From assembly GCF_954871325.1 (NCBI RefSeq), contig NC_088775.1, positions 9,277,561 to 9,341,560 on the forward strand: a stretch of 64,000 nucleotides of DNA, written 5' to 3'. Made by a program: the position numbers and the translations under genes. Source of the stretch: Gordionus sp. m RMFG-2023. Taxonomy: Eukaryota; Nematomorpha; Gordioida; Chordodea; Parachordodidae. This document shows, piece by piece, positions 46,359-59,749 of the stretch. Position 1 is the stretch's first letter. Every line of letters starts with the position of its first letter. The notes below the pieces were generated by a model that did no database searches, was not told the DNA's origin, and saw only the letters and a list, made by a program, of their open reading frames with translations.

Positions 46359-49300
46359 TCAAGCATACTATTGTTATTATTTATGTATATAATTTATTTG
46401 CAATTATGTACATATTTTATATTGTGAATTATTATTTGTAAATAAATTATATTATAAATAAAGTTTAAAAAAATCTTATAGCAAAATTACAATTTAAAGC
46501 CTAAAAATTAAAGATGTACACTAGATTCAAATTTTAACCGAAACTGGGCAGAATTTTAAACTCTTCCCAGTAATCGGCAGTGTCCGGTATCAGATGTTGC
46601 ACAAATAATTTTGAAACTCATTATTCGATTTAATATTTAATTTAAAAATCAAAGTGTTAAGAATTTATTGACATTTTTTTTAACTATATACTTTATTTTA
46701 TTCACTAACGGTATTATTAATTTGAGTTGCAATAATAATTTAATTAATAAATACATGTATTATAATTAGTTAGCTTATAAGGATGGCTTCTTATTGACCT
46801 CATCAAATTGTGGTGCAGTTCCATTTATTACTCTGCATCTGTGTTATCCTTGATAAAAAAAACTCGGAATAATTATATGGAGGATGGGCCTTCATATGAT
46901 TCACATTCTCTGGGCAGGTTTGTGACCAACGTGCAAGATAAAATATTAAAATTTAAGTATAATATAGTAACAGATCTATAAGTACGATGTCTTTTTTTAA
47001 ATATGTTTTTCATAAAATATCTAAAAACACATGAGTAAATTATCAAACCTTTGCCAAAACCAACTACCTAGAGTATAACTTGGGAAAGTAGCTTGACATA
47101 AAGCTTAGTATTATTTTATAATTTTAAAAAATGGGTGCCTTACGTATGGACTCTTACCAAAACATTGACAGGTAATTTTCGATGATTAGCAGTTTACAAC
47201 TCTAACTTTGATATGATAGAGTTTGAGGAAATATTTTTAAGAGGAGATAGATAAGGTACCCCGGCTCTGTAGGTTTACCTATATCTTCTAACTTTTAGGG
47301 AAATGGACTTTATATAATTGTTTGTAACTTAAAAATATGGACTAATATATCATGGTAACTTCTCTATGTAGGTGTTAGTCCTCCAACCCTCCACCAATAT
47401 TGTTTGATAGAAAGATAGAGATGAAAACGCCCAAAAACTTCGTAATGTTTCCCTATGAATTTTCCCTCTTTAAATTTATATGAATAACTATTTTTTAATA
47501 AATATTCATTACTATTAGGGCTGGGAGACTTGATGTTAGGACAACATTATATTTAATATAAGAAGTAATAATTTAATTTTTTTTAAATTAGTTCAGATGA
47601 TGACCAGATTTATTTTGTAAAGTCCGCAAAGGTTGGCATTTTCATATCGCGATGTTATTTCTTATAATTATATAAAAAGATCTTATTGACATCGTATGGT
47701 ACTACTGAGTATAATTTGTAACAAGAAATTACATTCCCTCGGAAGGTAGTCGTAATTTTAATTATTAAGTTAGTTTAATTTAATTGATAATTCTATATAA
47801 TATTTAGTTAAACAAAAATTTTGTTACATGTACATCTAACTAAAATTTAGTACAATTATTTAAGACATAGTATGTGAAAATAATCTTACTGAGATGTGTT
47901 CACAGGATGACTTAGATGCGGAATATATATTTTTTGGAAGCATATGAGTAGTGTTGTTAAAAGTGTGATATGGATCGACTTTTAAAAACGGTCCGATTAT
48001 GATTTTAGTCAAAATAATATTATGTAAGCCATGGGATTTGAACTAGTGGTCTAATCCTTTCTGTCATCTATGAGCAAAATCTTAATCGGGTTCATTTTAA
48101 AAATCGATGCATTTAATAAATACATAGGAAACAATGTTAATATTGTCTGTATTACCAGTCTCCTCTATGTGAAATTTAAAATAATTTTTGAAGTTTGGCT
48201 AAGATATTTTAACATCTTATATGGGTAATAGACTTTTAGAAAGACATGGTACAATTTCTATTTCATCATCCTCATTAAAAGACAAAAACAAGAATTTGAA
48301 AGAAAAATAAGTGAAAGCAATAATTTTTTTAAATAAAGACTATAATTCAAAATTTTTTAAAAAAAGTGATAAACCAAAATTATTTTTATACAGATATAAC
48401 CTAGCCGATGCCCTACAAAGCCTACCAATAAAATTTAGGAGCTAAAACCCACGTAATAATGCTTTTCCTCTAGAAAAATCTAGGCTACGGCTATGATTCT
48501 ATATCTGTCTGATTTACTTATCAATATTAATTAACTATACAAAAAAGGTCCACATACAGAATCAAATATTTAAAAAATATAACACTGTTAATAGTTACAA
48601 TTTTTCAAATATTATTAGTTACTGTTATTTTGTATAAATGTAACTAATTACTTTATCAACACTATATTATGTTCAAAATACGTTTCTTCTTCAAGTAGCA
48701 ACAGACTAAAGAAATATATAAACCTTTTTTAAAATAAGAGATGCTCGAGGCATAAAATGATATTTTACTTCTAACATCACAAAAATCCACTGACTCTTTG
48801 CAATCTTGTTTACAAAATTCAATAAACCAATTAATTCTTTTTACTCCTCTACATCGTCAAATAAATTTTTGCAACGGAATTTAATTAAAATTCGTTGTTG
48901 TCATGAGTATTAAACAGATCTCAGATATGCAACAAATATTCCTTTAATATGCTAAAGAGCAAATATTTTATGGCAACTCTACACTCAAATGCAACTGGTA
49001 ATTCCCATGCTGTAGAGTTTATCAGTAAAAAAAGTTAGAAGTAATCGAAGAACTGCGTCTAAACAAAATAACAGCGAATGCTGCCAACGTATAATTATTA
49101 TCTGCATATACTATGTTACAAAATTGGATTGAAGAAATCTGTACCAAAGGTAAGAAACTGGTAAACTTTTTTAATTAGAGATTCAACAGAAACGGCGATA
49201 TGGCAAATTCATCTCTCTAAAAAAATATAAACCGCCCTATGGGGAACTGTTTATTTGATGTATAAAATCCCTGATGGAATCTAAGAAAGCGCTCATTTCA

Positions 49301-50934
49301 AAAATCTAAGTCACTAATTTTAACAACTCGAGCACAAATGAGAGAGTAAAATTATTATTTGAAAATAGGTTTTCTTTTATTGTTACCAATACTATGATGC
49401 TCTTGGCATATCTTCTAAATTCAATAGAAATTAAAAAAGAGTTAATATCTTTCCTTAAAGATAAAATTAGAGTAGAAGAATTTTTCATTATTTGGGCCAA
49501 AATATTAAAACATAGATTAAACAGTGGAATGACATTCCAGCTTATGAGAGGCCCGCGATTCGCCGACGGTGTCACCATTTTCTGATACCTTTGAAAATCT
49601 AAATATTATTCTATATTCTTAGTTGATTCGTTAAAATCTTTTTTTTCTATATTTTAATAACCAATATTTTAAAAGTGATATTAACATTTTCCGAATCAGC
49701 TTGAAGAGCTAAACATGATTTTATATTCATGTTTAAATTAGTGCAATATTATCGAGAATTCATAAGAATTCGTACTTTATTAACACACGAGATGTAAAAT
49801 ATTTAAGTTCTAAAAATAATAAAAGTTATCTTACGAGGACTAGAACACTAATACCTGATAATTTATAATTAGATAATGACCTGAAGTCAGATGTTATGTT
49901 TTATTTGAATCCAGTTGATATTGCCGAAAAATTCTCTAAATTAACTCATTGTGTTATACTAGTCGTATTCTCTTCCATTAGATAGATGTCAAGCGGAACT
50001 TACAGATTTTTTAGAAAAAATGGAGGTAAAAATAATTCTTGTTTTAGGGGAACTTTGTTATCTTTATCCCATTTCTGTTTTTTTATTGATACTTTATTTA
50101 TTTAAAAAAATGACAAAACACTAAAATATTAAAACAAGTATATAAAAATATGTAAAATTACTAAATAAAAATAAATATATTGAAGGTTCTAAAAAGAGCT
50201 TAATTTAATAATGAATGTATTGGAAAATTAATTTTTGGAAGATTTGGAAGTATAAGTAATAATATTGTTTTGAATAGTCATCAAAAAAAAATTATACTAT
50301 TTCATATTGACCAGGCAATTTTTTTTTATTTACTCATCTTTATTTCAGATTCTATGAACCTTAAACCTCAATATTGATAGCAATCATAAAGACTTACATT
50401 AAATAATTTAAACTTAAAATCAGCCACCACCCACCTTTAAAGTAATTAACTTATACTGCAGTTCTTGGGCATAGGCTCTTTTTCTGCCCCTCTCTTTTTC
50501 TTAAAGCCTATGTATGTCTGTAACATTTTTCGAAATGTTGCGCGTACAAGTACGTGCGGCTTGTCCACAAACGTCTAGAGGGCCCCTCATATTTTTTTAA
50601 CTTTACACCCCAATTAACTTATGTTACAATTAGATGGAAATGAGGAAACCCTAGCGTAGCTCTGTTGTTTATTCAACGTCAAAGATATCACGGATCACGG
50701 AATATATACCTAAAAAACAAGTATAATTGTGTTTAAAAATTTCTAGTTGAAGTTTTTGTTTAAGAAATAAGGATCGATTTTCGTTTGTTATGTTAAAATT
50801 TTTCGTAAGTTTTTAAAAAAAAATATGTAGACTGTGAAAAATTGCCGTTAGTTGATATGATTATTGGCTGAAATATAAAGTTATTTAATTTTGAATATTT
50901 ATTAATTTTTTTATTTTTTTCACAAGAGGGTTTG
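46359..50934. other. intergenic, mostly featureless
   Basis: It contains an R2 MITE (47949-48115) and AATAAA signals for RPB7 (46441, 46457). A frame at about 46790-46980 stays open for more than 60 codons (LLIDLIKLWC ... YMEDGPSYDSHSLGRFV), but I do not recognise it. Opposite-strand frames near 49306-49585 also have no family resemblance. Confidence 0.5.
47949..48115. mobile_element. R2 MITE copy, eroded
   Basis: It opens AGTGTTGTTAAAAGTGTG and contains ATCTATGAGCAAAATCTTAA, as in the other copies. Its right end has lost the terminal CAACACTA. Confidence 0.65.
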
Positions 50935-53300
50935 AATTAATTGATGAAGGAAAAGGGGAGACGCAGGTTGCGTCCCAAATAAGGGATTTCCCATTGGACT
51001 AGGGGATGCAGGTTAAACCGTCGGGTCTGAGGCCGTCCTGTAATGAGAGGTTGGTAGGTTCAAGGATGTTGGTTAAGTCTTTTTAAAGCGTTATGGATGA
51101 TTTTATTAATTGCTTTATGGCGGAGATGGTGACCTTGGCTGCGAGCGCAGTTTAGGCCGTGTATGGCGTTAGTTAGAACGGATAAGCTGTGTTGGCAAGT
51201 GTGTGACTGTGTAGGCAAACATCCAAGTCTAATTTTTATAGTAACCTAGTTGTTCATTGGTTAAGAGATTATCTAAGGTTTAGCTTAGAAGTGCTTCGAG
51301 CCATTCATGCCCGCCGTATTTATCGTTGAATTGTAATAGTTGTATATCGCTAATATCGGTAGGGTTAAGACCTTGTAATTTCTTTATTAGGGCTTCGATG
51401 ATAGATTTATTATAAATTTCGGTTAGAAATATATAACCGTCTGGAGTAAGTAGATTCCATCTTTCAATTGCTGCCGTTAGAAGATCATCATTGGGAGTTA
51501 TGAATGATAATATCGCAGAATTGAGCGATAGGCGATTTGATATAAAAAGAGATAGAAGTCGATACCACCTAGTTATGCGGTTAATTGGGCTAGGTGCCAA
51601 TTAAAGTCTGATAATTAAAGATTGAGAATCCTTTCTATAAAGGTCTTTAAGCGAATATTGTGTTGAATAATTTTGAGGAGGAGGATGAGTGGAAGAGATG
51701 CGAGATTTTAGGAAGATATAAACATTTTTTAATAAGTAAAAAAGCTGGTGCGATGGAATGTGGTTGATGAACTTTTCCGAGTTTTGCATCTCAGAAAAGA
51801 TCGATAATTTTTTCGGATATATTATTATTGAGTGGATCTCTTCTTTTTCGATAATAGTGTAACCTTTAAATAAATCTTAGGAATTCTCAAGGTTGATGAA
51901 GCATATTTCAATTTTAGTTCTGTTTAATTCTAAACCAATTTTAGAAGAGCATTCTCTCTCGAGGTGGTTAAGGGCTTTGATAATTTAATGTGGATTACCG
52001 CAAAGGGTGCCATCATCTAGGTACCATAGGTTAAGGTCTAGGCCAAAATCATATTTAAAATCTTTCATCATATTGTAGATAGCTAAGCAGAAAAGAATAG
52101 GGCCGAGGGGGTAGGTATAACTCTACTTAAAAATGTGGGGCGTGCTATTGCTATAGCAAATGTCTACGAAGCACGAGTATTTGGGGAAATTATCGTAAAA
52201 AGATTTTCGAGGATCGTGATATTGTATTGAAGGCATTTTTAAAATCGATTTTGCATAAAACGGAGTTTATCGGTGGATGTTGAAGGTAGATTCGTAGGCT
52301 GGAGGCTATATCTAAGCCTCCTTGCATCCTAATTGGTATTTGCCAAGCAGGGAATGAATATCGGATTTTATTATTTTTGCAATAATTTTAGCTATCAGGC
52401 GTCTGAAAAATGTACCGATTGCTATTGAGAGATGCCTCCATTAGGTTTTTCAAAAGCAATCAAGTTAGCTTCAAATATAATTTGATGAGCTAATGTTGGA
52501 ATATCTTTAGTAGTTATATTATTAAGGAAGGTGGTAAGTGAGTTAAAAAAATTATTGGAATTATGAGATTTTAGAAATGTTTGGAAGTAAGATGGTCTAT
52601 AGCCCCGGGCCTGCTGCTGAAATTTATTAAATTCACTTATTGTTCCGCGAATATCTTGGTTTGTAATTATAAAAGGGGGGGGATATTGAGCGGTGGGTTT
52701 GGTAAACTAGTATAAGAGGCATGTGGATGAAGGGATTTTAGGTTGTCAAGGGTCACGTCGTTAGATGGGACGAGTTTTGTTTGTGAAGAGATTAATTTTT
52801 GTGCACCACATATGTCGCCTTCATTTATTTTTTTGGATATTTTGTTGCAGGTATTACTGAAACTTTCATTAGAATTATTGGGATTTTTAACGTATTCTAA
52901 TAGTATTCAAATTTTCCAAATTTTTAAGTCTGTCTTTTATTAGGTTAGGTAGTTAGATATATTTGTTATCTTTTGGGATTGAGAGGCATTTGAGGGAATG
53001 TGAAGAGATTATTCCAATGTTTTAAATTTGACAAATTTTGTTAATATTATCATATAATTTAGTAAGATGGTCAGTGATCTGGTAATTAACACAAGATAGG
53101 ATGTGTTTTATTGTTGATATTTTTTTTAATAAAGATAAATTCTTCTAGTGATTTGTTATTTACATGTATGTGTTTGGTATTAATTGGGGGTTCTATTAGT
53201 TTTGTAAAAAGTGTAAGAACCTGAGCAAGGGAGGGCTTGGGGGCCATGTTTTTATAGATGGTCATCTCTTTTTAAATTAATAAGTTTATGACAGGTTGGC
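50935..53300 (-). mobile_element. LINE fossil of the YLDDG type, broken
   Basis: On the minus strand, reverse transcriptase blocks occur in the family's order but in several frames: FEANLIAFEKPNGGI near 52500-52430, CKIDFKNAFNTI near 52245, and the RT box WYLDDGTLCG near 52030-52000, with LELNRTKIE near 51920. The C-terminal ending THEWL-like block (GGHEWLEAL) lies at 51280-51600. YLDD instead of YADD and the LIALxKxxGGIRP wording separate it from the 40900 LINE. It has many breaks and is old. The stretch is richer in G+C than its flanks. Confidence 0.8.
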
Positions 53301-54942
53301 AGATTCCTTTCATGCTAATGACGAGAAGATGGTTTAATACCTAAGTTTGTTACTTTGAGTCTAAGACCAAAACATTGGAGTAGGGTTATTTGCTGGTAAG
53401 TTGGTATATAAGGGTTTTATTGTAGATGGAATCAGAATAATTAATTATGCATAGTGAATGTGAGTGGTGTATTTTTTAGATAATGTGTTGTAAGTAGTTT
53501 CAATTGAGAGTGAGCTTGAACTCAGAAGTTAAAGGTGCACGTGGTATAGAAAATTTTGTTTTCCAATCCTTTATATAAGAATTGTCAAATTAGTTTTTTA
53601 ATGGTTTTTAACTGTGTTAGGATAGAATGAATAAAATGTATATACTATTTAAAAAGAAAACGTTATGTAATCTATTTAGAATACAGTTGATGGTCTAAAT
53701 TTTTTTTTTCCCCAGGTTGCCTTGAGCGTTGAAAATTGAACTAATTCATGCAACCCTATTGGGAAAATGTTACATTATGATAAAAATGTTAGCATATCAA
53801 AAGATTATTTATAGTGATCAATTGATACCTAAATTATGGTGTGTTATTTAACAAATCGAATTTTTGATTATTTTATAAATTTATATTTTCATTATTATTA
53901 ATATATTTTTATAAAAAATACTATAAAATTTGTTAGTGTAAACAATTTTTGCCTGTTAAAATAAATAAAACTTCAATCAAAAATATTTTAAATTAACTTC
54001 ATGAATATTAATCCGCAAGATGGCCATTATTATTATAAAATTATATATATTTATATTTAAAAATAATATTGAAATTAATTATTTGTTCAAAATAGGATAC
54101 CTCTTTCTATATCAAAAGAAGTTTTGCAGGAATATTCTAATTTTATATGGGTATCAATCAAGACCTGAATTAGCCAAAATTGTCTTAGTGTTTAGGAACA
54201 TGAGGAAAGGATCAATCCACCTTTCCGCTTAATTTTGAAGAATTCTGGGTGATATTTGATTAACATTACATTTATTTTTAATTTTTATAGCTTTTTAAAA
54301 TATTGTGTTTTAAAGTATAGGTTCCATGAATTTTTTAAACCCCGACTGATGAAAAAACGTGGATGAATAATAAAATATGGTTATGTAATTTTGGTGTTTT
54401 TTTTAAATATATAAATAAGAATAAGTGTCAAGGGTCTGCGGTATTCGGCCACATGTCTCATATTATCTAAGCTACAACTTAATATCATGATGCAAATGGG
54501 TATCCCCTTATTTTTTTCTCCAGTTCCAGGCTTTAAAGCTTTTTTATCTAAATCTAATATTTACGTTTATTACGGGAAAGACTTCATGTCTAATATCAAA
54601 TTTGTTTTAGTAAAATAAAGCCCAAGTTTGGTTTTGAACCCCATGCTGTTGAGCCTTCGTTAATATTTTTACCATCTGCAGTACTCAAAAAAACTAATGA
54701 TTTCATTTGTGTATATAATCGCATGGTGAATTGGGTCACAGTGTCTGATACAAGTCGATGAGAATGAAGGGAGGGGGGAGTTCGGGGAATAATTTTTATA
54801 GACATTATGATATAATACAGGAAAATCTTAAAAAATAGGTACCTCGTAAAGTAGCAATCACTATATAATGATTGACGATCGGAAAATGGCTATTTTAGTT
54901 ATAAAAAAAGTGCGAAATAGTATAATATAACAAATTTTTTCC
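53301..54942. other. no gene recognised
   Basis: Low-complexity AT-rich sequence. The short frames here lack any recognisable motif. Confidence 0.5.
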
Positions 54943-57900
54943 TAGAGGTCTGCATTGGGCGGGTTTTTGGACCAAAAGCCCGCCCATCCAATGATTTAAA
55001 AAATTTAACCAGCTCGCCCATAGTTTTCAAAAAAATATACCCGCCCGCCCCGCCCATTTGTTTAAAATTCCTTACCCGCCCGCCCATTAATCTAAAACAT
55101 TTTACCTGCCCTCCCATTATTTATAAAAAAACCCAAGCCCGTTTATAAAATTTAATTATGGTCATTCTTTCATTTTTTTAGCATCTTATAAAAATATTTC
55201 ACTACTCCTCTACAAAAAGTTTATAATTTAGGAAATTAATATAAGTATAAAAATAATCAATGTAAATTATGGACAATTTATTTGATCAAATTGAATATTT
55301 ATGAAAAAAATATAAATGTAAAATTAATATTATAAGTAATTATAATGCAAAAATAATAATGAATCGACATTTTCTGGATTCAAACACGTTCTTCTTTGTT
55401 CTAAAAATCTTCCAGAATGCTAAATCCGCGTTCGGAAGAAGCTCTAGTTGCAGGAATTGCCAATATTTTTCTTGTATATCTTGATAGCTTTGGCAAATCT
55501 CTTTCTTGTCGTTTCCACCAAAGTAGGATATCCGTTTGAAGAATATCCTCTTCTTCCCCAATTGAGATCTTTAAATAAAAATGAAACAATTAATAATAAA
55601 TTTAATTAAGTAATTTAAAATTTAAAATTAATTGTAATATGCAACTTAAAATTTTGCTACATAACTGCTTACTTTAAGATTTAAATATTTTGTTATGTCA
55701 TTAGGTACAATACTCTCCTCTGTAACAACCTCATCCTCCCATATGTTGGGGTTTAATTTTGAAGCGGATGCTATTTATTTCAAACATTGCATTTAATAGA
55801 GCTAAGCAATTTTATAATTTATTAATACCCTTTAATTTTATTCTCTTTGCATTTGGGGAAAGGGGTAAAATCAGATTATCCACGTCGATGTTATATTCTT
55901 CGATGCAAATCAAATCCAACATGTTTTCAATATGTATTTTTACTTCATTCATTTCTTCCGACGTCAACATCCTCATTTGTTGGAACTTTGGTATTAAAAA
56001 TGTTGAAATTTTATGAAGCATTTTCAAATTTTTCAATTATAATATTTTTAGCTCTTTTCTTTATTAAATCTCTTTTTCACAAATTGTTTTTTCCATTATA
56101 TCCATATTTATTTGATTATGCTCATGTAGAAGAAGATTATACTTATTTTTTTATAAATAATGAAATGATATGCTTAAATCTTAAAATACTAATTTTATAC
56201 CACATAAGAACGTTCTGTAGTGTAAGCCTGCAGTCGCTCTCAAGAACATTAGTTGCATCTTTATATGGCTCCAAATAATCAATCAGTGTTTTTAAACCTT
56301 CCTTTCCCATAGATCCCATTTTTTCACTCATATAACGAGATTGTAACGCTAAAATCTCATCATACATTATATAAATGCTTTGTAGCATCTTATGTTTTGT
56401 ATTCCATCTTATATCAATATTTTGTTGTAACGTCTTGCTCAGATATTTTATGTTAATCTCAGGAGTATTTTCCAAAATAAAAGTTGGCTGGAAAGCATTG
56501 CGGAGAATTGTGTTCAACTTATGTGCTGAACAGTTTAGTCTATTAAATCTAATATTTAAAAAAATAAACGGAAAATATAGTTCTCTAAATATGAATGTTT
56601 TTATTTGGGTGTATACAGAACAGAATCTCTCACAAATTATTATAATATCTACCAATTAGATAAATTTTATAAAATTTAACAAAAAATTTACCCTTCCAGC
56701 GCTTTTTAAATATTTGCTCCATGGTCGGTGACAAAGATGAGCTTGGAAAAGTATTCTCGGGGCACACCAAGTTTTAAAAAAATTTTTAATAATTCTTTAA
56801 GAATATTTTCTCCCGTCTTTTTTTCCTCTGGAAATTTTAAAATAAAAAGAAATTTTTTTCTATCCAATTTTGATATAATGGATTGATAAAGATATATAAT
56901 CGGTTTTTGTAAAGTCCTCGCACCACATATCTGTAGTACATGAGCAAATAGAATTTTTTATCATTTCTTCAATTTTAGGAAATAATATTTCCTTAAGATC
57001 CTCAGTAACTTTTGATATGTGCCTGCTAACGGATATGGGGCAAGGAATATATTTTTTGGCTTCCAATTTTCCATATGTGGCCCCTAAGTCTAAAAATCTT
57101 TGTAAAATATTTACAAATCCTGGTTCTTGAATGGCTTGAAATGACCTAAATAAAGATAAAAGAATAATTTAATAAAAATTAAAATACCTAATATCTTTAG
57201 CGCAATTTTCTACAAACTTGGCGATTAGACCCGATTTTATCGTTTTGTTTAATTGAGAATTGTCTTTTTGAAAATATCCGGATATTTTTTTATTATCTAT
57301 CAAATCTTCACAATTTGCAGATGAACATTGATGACGAAGGAAGAAGGATGTGCCACTTTGTATTATATTTATAGATAGATTCGCATTGCAGAGAATCCTA
57401 TCTAGCTTTTTGTCATTTTCATCGAAAATGATTTTAAATTGTTTCCACATTGAAGATTTTAGTGTATTATTATCTGAATTTTCTTTTAATTTATATAAAT
57501 TATTTTTTATTTTTTTAGATATATTTTCTTTTTTCATAATAAAATTTTAAAATAAAAATTAAATTAAAATATATTTTTTTATTAAAAATTATGTTATAAA
57601 AAATAAAATTTATATATTATATTATATAATAAATTGAAAAGGGCAATTATAAAGATAAACAATTATAACTAAAATAAAATAATACAATGCAGATTGCAAA
57701 CCCAAAAAAAGGAAATTTTAAGAGAAAAGTTTTATTATATTCCCAATTTTTAATAGACAAAAATGTTTATTTATTCTAAGAAATTTTATTGTTGTGTTTA
57801 TTACATAATATAGTTAGGTAAATGTTCTCCACTTAAAAAAAACGATTTAAAGAAAGAAATTATTATAGTTCATTTAAACAATTATATTTTTTTAGTTTGT

Positions 57901-58110
57901 TTTTTAACAAAAATTTTAAATTTCCTTAACCCGCCCGCCCACTGTTCAAATTTCTTAACCCGCCCGCCCATAATTTCAAATTTTTTTAACCCGCCCGCCC
58001 AGCTCGCCCATAGTTTTAAATTTTATTTAACCCGCCCGCCTATTTTCGAAAAATTCTTTACCCGCCCATCCGGCCGGGCGGGTCAAAACCCCGCCCAATG
58101 CAGACCTCTA
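54943..58110 (-). mobile_element. nearly full-length hAT transposon (ZBED type) with perfect 8-bp target duplication
   Basis: Termini are TAGAGGTCTGCATTGGGCGGG and its exact complement, flanked by TTTTTTCC on both sides (54935 and 58111). Both subterminal regions repeat CCCGCCCGCCCA many times. A transposase runs on the minus strand. At 57537-57169 is a BED-finger-like N-terminus (SSMWKQFKIIFDE, then GTSFFLRHQC). At 57066-56860, CSCTTDMWCEDFTKTDYISL carries the TTDMW block with the first catalytic Asp. Near 56750 lies FVTDHGANI, with the second. At 56550-56143 are RLNCSAHKLN, DIRWNTKHKML and the FL-like helix, and at 55590-55401 the dimerisation domain IPATRASSERGFSIL. It is interrupted by several breaks and possibly introns, so it is probably inactive, but the ends are pristine. 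Confidence 0.95.
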
Positions 58111-59539
58111 TTTTTTCCTCCCCTCAACATAAAAATAATATGTTGACATTATAACTAAGAAATACTATGTATTTTTGGAAGAAGAAATAATATTGTTTGT
58201 AAAAAAAATAACAGTGCGACTATTAAAAAAAAGCTACAAAATAAAGTCATAACACAATTAGTTCTCTGCAATAAAAGTATTTAATGAAACGCAATTCGAG
58301 ACTTTCATTTATTCCTAATTATATTTTTTTTTAAATAGTAATTTTTAATAAAAATGACTTTATTAATCACAAAAATATTACACTTTGGAATAAATTGCAT
58401 TTTAATTTTGAAACAATTTATATAGTACATATAAACACAAATTATATAGCATATCAAAATTATAATATATAATAACTTTAGCCCTAAACTTAACAATTAG
58501 GGTTGGCCACTATTAATCACGACATGTTAAACAAAAAAATTATTTTCTATTACAATTTTTGACATAGTATAAAAATAGTGCTTATCCTAATCGAATAGTG
58601 AAAAATTATTTAATATTCTAAATGTAAAATGAAATTAATATCAAAAATCACACATATTTTAAAAATCATAATTAATATTTTTATAATTTATTGTATTAGA
58701 ATTTAATTGTATAATTTAGAAATTTATATCAAAATTTTAAAATAGATTACCTTTATACTTATTTTATTTTTTTTTATACAATAATACAAAATTTAGTTTC
58801 AAAATTATCAAAAGTAATAGAAACTGAAAGGAAAAATAAATAAATTTTTGAATGAAAAATATGCCCTTAAGAGTCTTAAATTGGGCAAATTATTAACCGG
58901 TTGAGAAATAGCAATAACTAATTTTAGTTTGAAAAAATTAAATTTCATTTGAAATTTTTATTTGAATCAGAAAATTCTATAATAAAATTATTATAGCCAG
59001 CAATATCAGCTGACCTTCTATCGATACCGATATTGATAGTTAATTTTTTTAAATTATATACCATCATCGGCTCTTTATTTGAAAAATATCAAATTACGAC
59101 ATATATCATTATTTAATTTTTCAACAATTTCCTGACTTGGTTCCTTGAACAATTATCAAAAAAATTTAGGGCAAAGACGCTAGAGATCAATAAAATTTGT
59201 GTCAAATAATTAAAATTGGTCTAATCTATTGGCATGTTGGGTTTATAAATAAATACAAATTTATAAAAAAAAATACAAAACCTTTTTGAAGACAAAAGTA
59301 TGTAATGATTGTAATCATTTTGAAGTTTTAATAAGTAATATGTGTAAGTTAATCGACCGTTAATATAAATGTATCACATAAATAGTTCTTCTTTTCGGGA
59401 TAGTAGTATTTTATAGTACATTGTAGTTTTACAAAAATTCAATCAGATTTTAAACGTAATCACGTTAAAGTGTCAAACAAAATAGCAAATATCACACTCC
59501 TCTCTCTCCGCCTTCCTCATTTCGATAAATGCAATATTT
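58111..59539. other. EXTL3 downstream flank
   Basis: AT-rich. No gene or element was recognised. It should hold the EXTL3 3' UTR next to 59540; I could not single out its polyadenylation signal. Confidence 0.5.
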
Positions 59540-59749
59540 TCAAACGTAAACGAAACATTTTTGTTCGTGTTTAGGCACGCGCGTTTTGAAGAGGACAGAA
59601 TCTGCTCTGTATTGAGAATACAGAAGGGGGTTGTAACCGTAAATGGCGGAGAAATAGTTAATACATTCACTTCTCACTTCGTAATGATTTCCGGAATACC
59701 ACAATGATTCCGGACAGTCTTGGCATCGGAACGTCCATCTAACGGTAAC
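59540..59749 (-). CDS. EXTL3: EXTL3 last exon with stop codon
   Basis: It reads [13 protein letters not shown], then [18 protein letters not shown] and [21 protein letters not shown] before TGA. The cysteine pattern and the KTR-P-x-x-x-x-KCF tail match EXTL3. The exon is clearly richer in G+C than its surroundings. Confidence 0.95.
   Translation of the reverse strand, partial: VTVRWTFRCQDCPESLWYSGNHYEVRSECINYFSAIYGYNPLLYSQYRADSVLFKTRVPKHEQKCFVYV

Noticed and set aside
49306-49585. Overlapping open frames on both strands
   Set aside because: Neither shows a known motif or exon-like borders; composition is ordinary for the region.
55847-56659. Plus-strand frames of 85-143 codons inside the 54943-58110 element
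   Set aside because: They lie antisense to the recognised transposase blocks and resemble nothing.
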